A stretch of 64,000 nucleotides of DNA from Aquipseudomonas alcaligenes_A (GTDB lineage: Bacteria; Pseudomonadota; Gammaproteobacteria; Pseudomonadales; Pseudomonadaceae), in NCBI GenBank assembly GCA_048595745.1, contig CP184361.1; one strand, given 5' to 3'. How positions within the stretch are numbered: position 1 is the first letter of the stretch; the number at the start of each line of letters is the position of its first letter. The notes beneath the pieces were generated by a model. The model was not told the origin of the DNA, did not search any database, and saw only the letters and a list, made by a program, of their open reading frames with translations. The position numbers and the translations under genes were made by a program. Positions 8,407-18,882 of the stretch are shown in pieces.

Positions 8407-10044
8407 ATGCTCACCCTGCTCAACCTGCTGTCTGCCATCGCCCTGCTGGTATGGGGCACCCACATCGTGCGCACCGGCATCCTGCGCGTGTACGGCTCGC
8501 AGCTGCGGCGCATCCTCAGCCACAGCGTGGCCCGCCGCCCACAGGCATTCGCCGCCGGTATCGGCGTCACTGCCCTGGTGCAGAGCAGCAACGCCACCGC
8601 CCTGCTGGTCACGTCCTTCGTCGCCCAGGGCCTGATGGCGCTGCCACCGGCACTGGCCATCATGCTCGGTGCCGATGTCGGCACGGCGCTGATGGCGCGG
8701 GTGCTGACCCTCGACCTGGCCTGGCTGTCGCCGCTGCTGATCTGCGCCGGGGTAGTGCTGTTCCTCTCGCGCAAGCAGAGCCGCGCCGGGCAGATCGGTC
8801 GCATAGCCATCGGCCTCGGCCTGCTCCTGCTGGCCCTGCAACTGATCGTCGAGGCGGCGCGACCGATCGCCGAATCCAACAGCATCGAGGCGCTGTTCGC
8901 CTCGCTGACCGGCGACCTGCTCCTGGACGCCCTGGTCGGCGCGCTGTTCGCCATCCTCACCTACTCCAGCCTGGCCGCCGTGCTGCTCACCGCGACGTTG
9001 GCCGGCAGCGGCATGATCAGCCTGCCGGTGGCCATCGGCCTGGTCATCGGCGCGAATGTCGGCAGCGGCGTGCTGGCCCTGCTGAGCAGCAGCATGCAGT
9101 CCGCCGCCGGGCGCCGGGTAGCCCTCGGCAGCCTGCTGTACAAGCTGCTCGGCCTGCTGCTGGTGCTGCCTCTGGTTGAGCCGCTGGTGCACTGGATGAG
9201 CGGGCTGGGCTGGTCGGCGGCCAACCTGGTGATCACCTTCCACCTCGCCTACAACAGCCTGCGCTGCCTGCTGATGCTGCCCAGCGTGGGGCTGATGGCG
9301 CGCCTGTGCAGCCTGCTGCTGCCCGAACGGGTGCAGGACAACGGCGTGGCCAAGCCGCGCCACCTCGACCGCGCGGCGCTGGACACACCGAGCCTGGCGC
9401 TGGCCAACGCGGTGCGCGAGACCCTGCGCATCGGCGATCTGGTGGAGCAGATGCTCGCCCACCTGCTGGAGGTACTGCGCGCCGACTCGACCGAGGCCGC
9501 GCAGCAGGTGCGCAAACTCGACGATGACGTCGACGCCCTGTACGGCGCGGTCAAGCTGTACCTGGCGCAGATGCCGCGCGACTACCTGCCGGCCCACGAC
9601 AGCCGGCGCTGGGCCGAGATCATCGAGCTGGCGGTGAACCTGGAGCACGCCGGTGACCTGATCGAGCAGATGGCCGGCAAGCTGGACAGCCACAAGCGCG
9701 CCCGCCACCACTTCTCCAGCGACGGCCTGGCCGAACTGACCACCCTGCACGGCCTGCTCGCCGGCAACCTGCGCCTGGGCCTCAACGTGTTCCTCAACGG
9801 CAACCGCGACAACGCCCGCCGCCTGCTGGAGGAGAAGCAGCACTTCCGCCAGGAGGAACGCCGCCTGGCCCATGCCCATGTCGACCGCCTGGCCCAGCAG
9901 GTGGTGCAGAGCATCGAGACCAGCGCCCTGCACCTGGAGCTGATCGCCGACATGAAGCGCCTCAACTCGCTGTTCTGCAGCAGCGCCTACGCCCAGCTGG
10001 AGGCGCTGGCGCCAGTGCCCGGCGACCCGCAGACACAGCGTTGA
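8407..10044 (+). CDS. Na/phosphate cotransporter family protein (NptA/PhoU type)
   Basis: This is a sodium-dependent phosphate importer of 545 residues in the inner membrane. The N-terminal 310 residues hold two inverted Na/Pi repeats, each with the glutamine-serine signature (VTALVQSSNATALLVTSF near residue 55; LTYSSLAAVLLTATLAGSG near 185) and a GADVGTALMAR or GANVGSGVLAL segment. The C-terminal 200 residues form a PhoU-like helical domain (EIIELAVNLEHAGDLIEQM). Length and order fit the YjbB/NptA family. It stands alone on the plus strand, 100 bases after the Aer-like gene. No Pho box was identified. Confidence 0.88.
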   Translation: MLTLLNLLSAIALLVWGTHIVRTGILRVYGSQLRRILSHSVARRPQAFAAGIGVTALVQSSNATALLVTSFVAQGLMALPPALAIMLGADVGTALMARVLTLDLAWLSPLLICAGVVLFLSRKQSRAGQIGRIAIGLGLLLLALQLIVEAARPIAESNSIEALFASLTGDLLLDALVGALFAILTYSSLAAVLLTATLAGSGMISLPVAIGLVIGANVGSGVLALLSSSMQSAAGRRVALGSLLYKLLGLLLVLPLVEPLVHWMSGLGWSAANLVITFHLAYNSLRCLLMLPSVGLMARLCSLLLPERVQDNGVAKPRHLDRAALDTPSLALANAVRETLRIGDLVEQMLAHLLEVLRADSTEAAQQVRKLDDDVDALYGAVKLYLAQMPRDYLPAHDSRRWAEIIELAVNLEHAGDLIEQMAGKLDSHKRARHHFSSDGLAELTTLHGLLAGNLRLGLNVFLNGNRDNARRLLEEKQHFRQEERRLAHAHVDRLAQQVVQSIETSALHLELIADMKRLNSLFCSSAYAQLEALAPVPGDPQTQR

Positions 10045-10114
10045 GACGCGGCCTGACGGCACGCGGGGTGGCTGGTATCCTGCCGCCCCTGCCGTCACCA
10101 CCTCGCGCTCCCCG

Positions 10115-11143
10115 ATGCCGCACTGGAAACCCCATCTGCTCCGCCTGCTCGCCCTGCTGCAACGCTACCCCGGGCTGATCGCTGCCTTCGGCTTCTGCTC
10201 CGGCGTGGCCAGCTTCATCCTGGTCGATCGTCAGGCCGGGGTGGGCAAGGTGATCGCCGTGCTGATGCTGCTGAGCTGGGCCTGGCTGCTGCTCGAGGGC
10301 CTGCTGACCCGCAGCGCGGCGCGCTGGCTGGGCATCGAGGTGCCGCCCTTGCTGCTGCGCTACCTGACCCAGCTGATCCACCAGGAAAGCCTGTTCTTCG
10401 CCCTGCCGTTCTTCTTCGTCACCACCGCCTGGAACAGCGGCCAGGCGCTGTTCACCGGCCTGCTCGGCGCCGCCGCACTACTCGCCATCACCGACCCGCT
10501 GTACTACAAGTGGCTGGCCGCGCGGCGCTGGCTGTACCTGAGCTTCCACACCCTGGCGCTGTTTGCCGTACTGCTGGTGGCGCTACCGCTGATCGTCCAC
10601 CTGACCACCGCCGAGAGCTATCGCCTGGCCCTCGGCGTGGCCCTGGTGGTGGCGCTGCCCAGCCTCGGCAGCAGCCTGCGCATCCAGCGCTGGTGGCGCT
10701 GGCCGGTGCTGGTCGGCCTGCTCCTGGCGCTCGGCCTGGGCGCCTGGCTGGCGCGGCCCTGGGTGCCGCCCGCGACCCTGTGGCTGACCCAGGTGGCGGT
10801 CACCGCCGAGCTGCAGCAGCGCAACCCCGGCCGCAGCCTGGAGCAGGTCGAGGCTGCCCAGCTGCACCAGGCCGGGCTTTATGCCTACACCGCGATCAGC
10901 GCGCCACGCGGTCTCAACGAGCGTATCTACCACGTGTGGAAGCGCGACGGCGGGGAGATGGACCGCATCGCCCTGGACATCCACGGCGGGCGCAAGGCCG
11001 GCTACCGGGCCTGGACGCACAAGCGCAACTTCCCGGCGCAGGCCGCCGGCAACTGGCAGGTGCAGGTGGTCACCGAGGCCGGGCAGCAGATCGGCGTGCT
11101 GCGCTTCGTCGTGACCGACCAGGCCGGCCCTGTCCGCCCGTAG
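10115..11143 (+). CDS. DUF5924/DUF2914-type membrane protein
   Basis: The 342-residue product has about seven predicted membrane segments in residues 20-225 (for example GLIAAFGFCSGVASFILV and SLFFALPFFFVTTAW). A C-terminal soluble domain (about 235-342) contains YHVWKRDGGEMDRIALDIHG and a final strand-rich WQVQVVTEAGQQIGVLRF, the pattern of DUF2914. The function is unknown; DUF2914 is thought to be a binding domain exposed outside the membrane. It follows the phosphate transporter by 70 bases in the same direction and may be co-transcribed. The family call is from pattern memory. Confidence 0.75.
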   Translation: MPHWKPHLLRLLALLQRYPGLIAAFGFCSGVASFILVDRQAGVGKVIAVLMLLSWAWLLLEGLLTRSAARWLGIEVPPLLLRYLTQLIHQESLFFALPFFFVTTAWNSGQALFTGLLGAAALLAITDPLYYKWLAARRWLYLSFHTLALFAVLLVALPLIVHLTTAESYRLALGVALVVALPSLGSSLRIQRWWRWPVLVGLLLALGLGAWLARPWVPPATLWLTQVAVTAELQQRNPGRSLEQVEAAQLHQAGLYAYTAISAPRGLNERIYHVWKRDGGEMDRIALDIHGGRKAGYRAWTHKRNFPAQAAGNWQVQVVTEAGQQIGVLRFVVTDQAGPVRP

Positions 11144-11218
11144 GTAATCCGGGTCAGAGTCGCCGGCCGGTCCCGGACTGCATCCAAGCCAAGCTCGCAG
11201 CAGCCCGGCAACCGCAGC

Positions 11219-12835
11219 CTAGAGACGGAAGCGCTGCACCATGCCGTTGAGGTCAGTGGCCAGGCGCGCCAGCTGGTCGCTGGCCACCGAGGTCTCGTGG
11301 GCGCCGGTGGCGTTCTGCGCGGCGATATCGCGAATGGCTACCAGGTTACGATCAACCTCGCGCGCCACCTGCGCCTGTTCCTCGGCGGCACTGGCGATCA
11401 CCAGGTTCATCTCGTTGATCTGGCTGACCCGTTGCGCGATCTGCTCCAGCGCATTGTCCGCCTCGCTGGCCAGGGCGCTGCTACGGCTGGCGTAGGTGCT
11501 GCTCTCGCCCATGGCGTCCACCGACTCGCGACTGGCGCTCTGGATCGCGCTGATCATCCGTTCGATTTCCTGGGTCGAGCTCTGCGTGCGCTGCGCCAGG
11601 GCACGCACCTCGTCGGCGACCACGGCGAAGCCGCGGCCCTGGTCGCCGGCACGTGCCGCCTCGATGGCGGCATTCAGCGCCAGCAGGTTGGTCTGCTCGG
11701 CGATGGTGCGGATCACTTCCAGTACGCGGCCGATGGCGATGGCCTCCTCGGCCAGGCGGGTGATGGTGCCGGAGGTATTCTCCAGGCGCTGGCTGAGCTG
11801 GTCGATGGTGCTGCGCGTGGTGTTCACCTGCTGGCGCCCGGCCTCGGCGCTCTGCTCCGCCTCGCGCGAGGAGTCCGAGGTGAGGTTGGCGTTGCGCGCC
11901 ACTTCGTCCACCGCGGCGGACATCTCGGTCACGGCGGTGGCGGCCATCTCGATCTCGTCGTTCTGCCGGGTGATGCCCTGGGACGAATCCTCGGTGACCG
12001 CATGCAGTTCCTCGGCGGCCGAGGCCAACTGGGTGGCGGCGCTCTGGATACCCTGCAGGGTGTCGCGCAGGCTCTCCTGCATCTGCTTGAAGGAAACCTG
12101 CACGGCGGTGATCTCGTCGCGACCGCTGCACTGCACCGGCTCACGCAGGTCGCCGGCGGCATTGCGCGCCACCACCTCGCGCAGCTCGGAGAGGCGCAGG
12201 TTGATGCCGCGGCTCATCGACCAGGCCTGCAAACCGCCGCCGATCAGCAGCAGCGCGAGCAGCCCGGCGACCAGGTTGAAGTTGCGCTGATACAGGGCCA
12301 CGCCCGCCTGGTACTGGCGCTCGGACTCCTGCAGCTGAACCTCGATCAGCTTGGCGAACTGCTCGGACAGGGGGTCGATGTAGGGGTAAAGCTCCTTGGC
12401 GGTGAACGTTGCCAGGGCCTCATGGTCATCGGCCTGAAGTATGGCCTTGAGGCGCTGCAGGGGCTCCCTGGCCTTGCTCATCAGCGGTTCGATACGGGCG
12501 ATCAGAAGCTTCTCTTCATCGATCAGGTGAGTCGCCAGGTAGGCCGTCCAGATCGACTGGATCCTCCGCTCTGCCTCGTCCACCTGCCGCGCGGCCTCGG
12601 CTGCGGGCATGCCGCCGTTACGCGCTTTGTGGCTGGCATCGACGATATTCACCGCATACAGGTCGGAAATCAGCTTGAGATCGCGCAGAGGCACCACGCG
12701 GTCCAGGTAAACGCTGTTGAGGCCGTCGAGCACGCCGCGCAGGCCGCTGAGGCCGGCGGCGCCGATGGCCAGGCTGCCCGCCATCATCAGGACGATGAGA
12801 GCGAACAGCCTTGCCCGAATGGTCCAGTTGTTCAT
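11219..12835 (-). CDS. Methyl-accepting chemotaxis protein (four-helix-bundle sensor)
   Basis: This is a transmembrane chemoreceptor of 538 residues. A first membrane helix lies at about 10-32 and a second at about 190-212. Between them is a periplasmic helical bundle (AVNIVDASHKARNGG and similar) of the 4HB_MCP class. A HAMP domain follows (about 213-265), then the signalling hairpin with tip EQTNLLALNAAIEAARAGDQ. The ligand is not predictable. It closely resembles the receptor at 15835-17445, especially over the last 220 residues, and both end in ATDLNGMVQRFRL. The two bracket the fhp-fhpR module in the same orientation. No CheR-tethering pentapeptide is seen at the C-terminus. Confidence 0.93.
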   Translation of the reverse strand: MNNWTIRARLFALIVLMMAGSLAIGAAGLSGLRGVLDGLNSVYLDRVVPLRDLKLISDLYAVNIVDASHKARNGGMPAAEAARQVDEAERRIQSIWTAYLATHLIDEEKLLIARIEPLMSKAREPLQRLKAILQADDHEALATFTAKELYPYIDPLSEQFAKLIEVQLQESERQYQAGVALYQRNFNLVAGLLALLLIGGGLQAWSMSRGINLRLSELREVVARNAAGDLREPVQCSGRDEITAVQVSFKQMQESLRDTLQGIQSAATQLASAAEELHAVTEDSSQGITRQNDEIEMAATAVTEMSAAVDEVARNANLTSDSSREAEQSAEAGRQQVNTTRSTIDQLSQRLENTSGTITRLAEEAIAIGRVLEVIRTIAEQTNLLALNAAIEAARAGDQGRGFAVVADEVRALAQRTQSSTQEIERMISAIQSASRESVDAMGESSTYASRSSALASEADNALEQIAQRVSQINEMNLVIASAAEEQAQVAREVDRNLVAIRDIAAQNATGAHETSVASDQLARLATDLNGMVQRFRL

Positions 12836-12946
12836 GGTCGGTCACCCGCATGAGGACAGGCGTATGCCTTGCAGAAACATAGACCCATTCCGCCGGCAAC
12901 GCGCGGCCGGCGTGGCGCGGCTGGCTAGGCGCGGCCGGCTGGGCGC

Positions 12947-14128
12947 TCACTCCTCCAGCGCGGCGGCCGGGCCGAAGAACTCGTAACGCGCCTGCGCCTC
13001 GGGTACCCCCAGCTCGCGCAAGTGGCGCTTGAGCATCGCCATGAAGGGCTTGGGGCCAAGGAAGTAGGCATCCAGATCGCGCTCGGCCGGCAGCCAGCGC
13101 TGCAGCAGCTCAAGGCTCAGGCGGCCATGGGCATCGGCGCCGTCGGCCGGGCGCGCCTGCTCCAGGCAGTAGAAGCGCTGCAGTTGCGGATGGGCGGCGG
13201 CCAACGCATCGACACGGGCGGCGAAGGCCTGCACCCCGGCATGCCGCGCGCAGTGGATGAAGCGGATCGGCCGACCGCTGGGCAGCGCCGCCTCCAGCAT
13301 GGCCAGCAGCGGGGTGATGCCGACGCCGGCGCTGATCAGCACCAGCGGCTTGCGCGAGACACTCAGGGTGAAATCCCCGGCCGGGGCGAACAGCTCCAGT
13401 TCATCGCCCTCACGCACCTGCTCATGCAGATGGCTGGAGACCCGCCCGCCGGCCTCGCGCTTGACGCTGATGCGGTACTCGCGGCCGTTCGCAGCCTGCG
13501 ACAGCGAGTAGTTGCGCCGCACCTCTTCGCCATCCAGGCACAGGCGCAGGCCGATGTACTGGCCGGGAATAAAATCGAGCAGGGCGCCGCCATCGGCAGG
13601 CTGCAGGTGGAAGGAGGTGATCTCCTCGCTCTCGCGCACCTTGCGCGCCACGCGGAAGGCCCGCCCGCCGCGCCAGCCACCCGGCGCCCGTTCGGTGGCG
13701 GCATAGACCTCCTCCTCGGCGCCGATCAGCAGGTCGGCCAGCTGGCCATAGGCCGCGGCCCAGGCGGCGATCACCGCGTCAGTCGCCACCTCGGCGCCAA
13801 GCACCTCACGGATGGCGCGCAGCAGGCAGCTGCCGACGATCGGGTAGTGCTCGGGGAGGATCTGCAGCGACACGTGCTTCTGCACGATCTGCCCGACCAG
13901 CGGGCCGAGCGCCTGCAGACGGTCGATATGCCGGGCGTACATCAGCACGCCGTTGGCCAGCGCGCGCGGCTGGTCGCCGCTGGCCTGGTGCGCCTGGTTG
14001 AACAGCGGGCGCACCTGCGGGTACTCGGCCAGCATGAGGCGGTAGAAATGGGTGGTCAGCGCCTCGCCGCCGGCCTCCAGCAGGGGCACCGTGGACTTGA
14101 CGATGGCAATGTGTTCGTTGGACAACAT
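12947..14128 (-). CDS. fhp: Flavohemoglobin, nitric oxide dioxygenase
   Basis: This enzyme oxidises nitric oxide to nitrate with O2 and NAD(P)H in the cytoplasm. The 393-residue product has a globin domain (1-138; MLSNEHIAIVKSTVPLLEAGG, YARHIDRLQALGPLVGQIVQKHVSL with the proximal His). A ferredoxin-reductase-type FAD domain follows (about 150-255; FIPGQYIGLRL, RRNYSLSQAA), then an NAD domain (about 260-393; LISAGVGITPLLAMLEAAL, FLGPKPFM). I chose ATG 14128 because AGAGGATC precedes it; an upstream extension would cross the predicted promoter. It is divergent from the NorR-type gene at 14277 and is the likely target of that activator. Equivalent to hmp of enterics. Confidence 0.95.
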   Translation of the reverse strand: MLSNEHIAIVKSTVPLLEAGGEALTTHFYRLMLAEYPQVRPLFNQAHQASGDQPRALANGVLMYARHIDRLQALGPLVGQIVQKHVSLQILPEHYPIVGSCLLRAIREVLGAEVATDAVIAAWAAAYGQLADLLIGAEEEVYAATERAPGGWRGGRAFRVARKVRESEEITSFHLQPADGGALLDFIPGQYIGLRLCLDGEEVRRNYSLSQAANGREYRISVKREAGGRVSSHLHEQVREGDELELFAPAGDFTLSVSRKPLVLISAGVGITPLLAMLEAALPSGRPIRFIHCARHAGVQAFAARVDALAAAHPQLQRFYCLEQARPADGADAHGRLSLELLQRWLPAERDLDAYFLGPKPFMAMLKRHLRELGVPEAQARYEFFGPAAALEE

Positions 14129-14168
14129 AGTAGATCCTCTTGCACGCAGGGTTGTTCTCAACCTGATA

Positions 14169-14185
14169 TGCCAGGAATCGTGCCA
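14169..14185 (-). promoter_or_regulatory. Sigma-54-like promoter for fhp
   Basis: Read on the minus strand, TGGCAC (14185-14180) and CTGGCA (14174-14169) stand close to the -24/-12 arrangement of sigma-54 promoters. The -12 element is imperfect or shifted by one base. It lies about 40 bases upstream of the fhp start, and the neighbouring gene encodes a sigma-54 activator. Confidence 0.5.
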
Positions 14186-14202
14186 ATATAATTTTTCATA
14201 TA

Positions 14203-14215
14203 AATCAATGATTTA
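14203..14215 (+). promoter_or_regulatory. IHF-binding site consensus between fhpR sites and the fhp promoter
   Basis: AATCAATGATTTA fits the IHF consensus WATCAANNNNTTR at every position. It sits in an AT-rich block between the activator sites and the sigma-54-like promoter, where IHF bending would be needed. Confidence 0.6.
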
Positions 14216-14226
14216 ATTTATATATT

Positions 14227-14237
14227 GTCATGAAGAC
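14227..14237. promoter_or_regulatory. NorR/FhpR-type operator 1 (GT-N7-AC)
   Basis: GTCATGAAGAC matches the GT-N7-AC core reported for NorR enhancer sites. It is one of two matches here, about 45 bases from the sigma-54-like promoter on the far side of the IHF site. Confidence 0.5.
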
Positions 14238-14252
14238 AGCATTTGTTCTGCT

Positions 14253-14263
14253 GTCGTAAAGAC
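14253..14263. promoter_or_regulatory. NorR/FhpR-type operator 2 (GT-N7-AC)
   Basis: GTCGTAAAGAC is a second GT-N7-AC match, 26 bases from the first and only 14 bases before the fhpR start codon, so binding could also repress the activator's own gene. Confidence 0.5.
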
Positions 14264-14276
14264 ACATGGAGTCACA

Positions 14277-15833
<1,557 letters not shown>

Positions 15834-15834
15834 G

Positions 15835-17445
15835 TCAGAGGCGGAAGCGCTGCACCATGCCGTTGAGGTCGGTGGCCAGGCGCGCCAGCTCATCGCTGGC
15901 GCTGGAGGTCTGGCTGGCGCCATCAGCGCTTTGCTCGGCGATGTCGCGGATGGCCACCAGGTTGCGGTCCACCTCGCGCGCCACCTGCGCCTGCTCCTCG
16001 GCCGCGCTGGCGATCACCAGGTTCATCTCGTTGATCTGGCTGACCCGCTCGGCGATCTGCTGCAGCGCCTGATCCGCCTCGCTGGCCAGTGCCTGGCTGC
16101 GGCTGGCGAACTCGCTGCTCTGCTGCATGGCGCCGACCGACTCCTGGCTGGCGCTCTGGATCGCGCCGATCATGCGCTCGATCTCCTGGGTCGAACTCTG
16201 GGTCCGCTGCGCCAGCGCACGCACCTCGTCGGCCACCACGGCAAAGCCGCGGCCCTGGTCGCCGGCGCGTGCCGCCTCGATCGCGGCGTTGAGGGCCAGC
16301 AGGTTGGTCTGCTCGGCAATGGTACGGATCACTTCCAGCACCTGGCCGATGGACAGTGCCTCCTGAGCCAGGCGGCTGATGATTTGTGACGTCCCGTCCA
16401 GCTTGCCGGTCAGCTGTACGATGGTGTCGCGCGTGACGCTGACCTGGCGGCGTCCGGTCTCGGCGGTCTGCTCCGCCTCGCGCGAAGCATCGGAGGTGTG
16501 GTTGGCGTTGCGCGCCACCTCCTCCACTGCGGCAGACATCTCGTTGACGGCGGTAGCGGCCATCTGGATCTCGCCGTTCTGCCGGTGAATACCCTGCGAG
16601 GTCTGCTCGGTGATCGCATGCATTTCCTCGGCGGCCGCGGCCAACTGGGTCGCCGAGGTCTGAATGGACTGCAGGGTGCCACGCAGGCTGGACTGCATCT
16701 GCTCCAGGGAATGCTGCACGTCGGTGATCTCGTCGGCGCCCTCGCAGCGCACCGGCTGGCTCAGGTCGCCACCGGCGATGCGCGCCGCCAGTGCCTTGAG
16801 CTCCACCAGCGGCCGGGTAATGCTGCGACTCAGCGACCAGGCGGTGATCAGGGTCAGCAGCAAGCCGGCCCCGAGCAGCAGGGAGAACATCAGAACCGCG
16901 CGCTCGGCCTGCTTCTCGGCCTCCACCCCGGCCGCCTGGGCGCCTTCGCGGTTGAGCTGCGACACCGCCTCCAGCGCATCCATCATCGCCGTGTACGCCT
17001 GCTGGCTGGCGCCCACGCTCGCCAGATCAGGCTCGCCGGCCCGCGTGGAGTCCAGCACCTTGCGCAGCGCCTGCTCGTAGAGACGGGTCTTTTCGATATA
17101 GGCATTGAAGGCGCGGCGGTCATGCTCGTAGACAATCTCGCCACTGTATTTCTGCTCGATGCCCTGTACCGAGCTGAGGAATGCCTGGATATCGCCGGCC
17201 AGGCTGTCGACCTGGTCCGGCAGGGTCAGTACCAGACTCTCCTTGAGGCGGATGTTCTGGCGGTCTGACTTCATTTGCGCGACCCAGTCCAACCCCAGCA
17301 TCCACTCATCCCGCATCTCCAGCACTTCGCGCTTGAGCACCTGAATTTCCTTGAGCGCCACCACGCCGGTGACCAGCAGGATCAGGCCCAGCAGGCCAAA
17401 GCCCAGCAGATTGCGGGCGCGTACGGATACATTGCGAAGGGACAT
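15835..17445 (-). CDS. Methyl-accepting chemotaxis protein, paralogue of the receptor at 11219-12835
   Basis: This chemoreceptor has 536 residues. Membrane helices lie at about 10-30 (NLLGFGLLGLILLVTGVVAL) and 188-210 (VLMFSLLLGAGLLLTLITAW), with a periplasmic helical bundle between. HAMP (SITRPLVELKALAARIAGGDLSQPV) and the signalling domain (EQTNLLALNAAIEAARAGDQ) follow. The signalling half is almost the same as in the receptor 3 kb away, while the sensor halves differ. Its stop lies two bases after the fhpR stop, so the genes converge with no room for separate terminators. The ligand is unknown. Confidence 0.93.
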   Translation of the reverse strand: MSLRNVSVRARNLLGFGLLGLILLVTGVVALKEIQVLKREVLEMRDEWMLGLDWVAQMKSDRQNIRLKESLVLTLPDQVDSLAGDIQAFLSSVQGIEQKYSGEIVYEHDRRAFNAYIEKTRLYEQALRKVLDSTRAGEPDLASVGASQQAYTAMMDALEAVSQLNREGAQAAGVEAEKQAERAVLMFSLLLGAGLLLTLITAWSLSRSITRPLVELKALAARIAGGDLSQPVRCEGADEITDVQHSLEQMQSSLRGTLQSIQTSATQLAAAAEEMHAITEQTSQGIHRQNGEIQMAATAVNEMSAAVEEVARNANHTSDASREAEQTAETGRRQVSVTRDTIVQLTGKLDGTSQIISRLAQEALSIGQVLEVIRTIAEQTNLLALNAAIEAARAGDQGRGFAVVADEVRALAQRTQSSTQEIERMIGAIQSASQESVGAMQQSSEFASRSQALASEADQALQQIAERVSQINEMNLVIASAAEEQAQVAREVDRNLVAIRDIAEQSADGASQTSSASDELARLATDLNGMVQRFRL

Positions 17446-17525
17446 GGTGGCTCCAGGCAGGCGGGACTACATAAACGGGTTAGCGTCCAAAGCACGCAAA
17501 AGTTGAGGCTCGGGCGCCAAGCGCC

Positions 17526-18752
17526 TCAGCCGAAGAACCAGTAGCACACGCCGATCGCCGCCAGCACCCCGGCCAGGTCGGCCACCAGCGCGCAGCCCAC
17601 CGCGTGGCGGGCACGCTGGATACCCACCGCGCCGAAGTAAACGGCCAGCACGTAGAAGGTGGTCTCGGTGCTGCCCTGGATGGTCGCTGCCACCAGGGCC
17701 GGGAAACTGTCCACGCCGTGGGTCTGCATGGTCTCGATCAGCATGGCGCGCGCCGCGCTGCCGGAGAACGGCTTGACCAGCGCGGTGGGCAGGGCGTCGA
17801 CGAAACGGGTGTCCCAGCCAGCCCACTCGATCAGGCTGCGGATGCCGTCCAGGCCGAAGTCGAGGGCGCCGGAGGCGCGCAGCACGCCAATGGCGCAGAG
17901 CATGGCGACCAGATACGGCAGCAGGTTCTTGGCCACGTCGAAGCCTTCCTTGGCGCCTTCGACGAAGGTTTCGTACACCGGCACCTTGCGCAGCCAGCCG
18001 ACCAGCACGAAGAGGAAGATCAGGCCGAACAGGGTGAGGTTGCCGAGCAGCGAGGACAGCTCTTTCAGCGCCACGGCGCTGAGGCCGCCCAGCAGGGCCA
18101 TGAAACCGCCCAGCAACAGGGCGCCGGGAATCAGGTAAGCCAGCACCACCGGGTCCCACAGGCGCAGGCGCTGCATCAGCGCCACGGAAAGCAGGCCGGC
18201 CAGGGTCGAAGCACTGGTGGCCAGCAGGATCGGCAGGAACACCAGGGTCGGGTCCTCGGCGCCCTGCTGCACGCGGTACATGAAAATCGACACGGGCAGC
18301 AGGGTCAGCGACGAGGCGTTGAGTACCAGGAACAGGATCTGCGCATTGCTCGCCACCGTGGCACTGGGGTTGAGCTCCTGCAGCGCCTTCATCGCCTTGA
18401 GGCCGATGGGCGTGGCGGCGTTGTCCAGGCCCAGGCCATTGGCGGCGAAGTTGAGGGTGATCAGCCCGAGCGCCGGGTGGCCGCGCGGCACCTCGGGCAT
18501 CAGCCGGGCGAACAGCGGGCCGAGGGCGCGGCCGAGCAGGTCGACCAAGCCGGCCTGCTCGGCGATGCGCAAAAAGCCCAGCCACAGGGTCAGGGTGCCG
18601 AACAGCACCACCATCAGCTCGACCGAGACTTTGGCCATGGCAAACAGGCTCTCGACCATGGCCGCCCATACCGTGACGTCGCCGCCTATCCAGCGCACCG
18701 TGGCGGCCAGCGCGGCCACCACGAAGAATCCCAGCCACAGGCCGTTGAGCAT
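17526..18752 (-). CDS. SpmA/SpmB-type nucleoside recognition domain membrane protein
   Basis: This is an integral membrane protein of 408 residues with two Gate/nucleoside-recognition repeats, the arrangement of Bacillus spore maturation proteins SpmA and SpmB fused into one chain. Repeat 1 has LITLNFAANGLGLDNAATPIGLKAM, which is strongly conserved in SpmA. Repeat 2, after about residue 210, has PYLVAMLCAIGVLRASGALD and ends in GSTETTFYVLAVYFGAVG, typical of SpmB. Such fusions are common in non-sporulating Gram-negatives, where the role is unknown and the spore link does not apply. GGGGGA precedes the ATG. It is divergent from the lipoprotein gene at 18883. Confidence 0.85.
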   Translation of the reverse strand: MLNGLWLGFFVVAALAATVRWIGGDVTVWAAMVESLFAMAKVSVELMVVLFGTLTLWLGFLRIAEQAGLVDLLGRALGPLFARLMPEVPRGHPALGLITLNFAANGLGLDNAATPIGLKAMKALQELNPSATVASNAQILFLVLNASSLTLLPVSIFMYRVQQGAEDPTLVFLPILLATSASTLAGLLSVALMQRLRLWDPVVLAYLIPGALLLGGFMALLGGLSAVALKELSSLLGNLTLFGLIFLFVLVGWLRKVPVYETFVEGAKEGFDVAKNLLPYLVAMLCAIGVLRASGALDFGLDGIRSLIEWAGWDTRFVDALPTALVKPFSGSAARAMLIETMQTHGVDSFPALVAATIQGSTETTFYVLAVYFGAVGIQRARHAVGCALVADLAGVLAAIGVCYWFFG

Positions 18753-18882
18753 GGTCAGTCCCCCGATCGATGGCGGCGATGATAGCCGGCACCCGGCGCT
18801 TCACCAAACTGCAAGGCGCGCCTGCCAGTCTGCTATAAGCGACTAGAGTTAAAGCGCTTATCAACCCCTTAGGAGTGCAAGG

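Noticed and set aside
6949..10101. 1050-codon open frame on the minus strand across the Aer-like and phosphate-transporter genes
   Set aside because: It is a shadow of high-GC genes on the plus strand; its product is rich in Gln, His and Ala with no domain, and the plus-strand genes have clear motifs.
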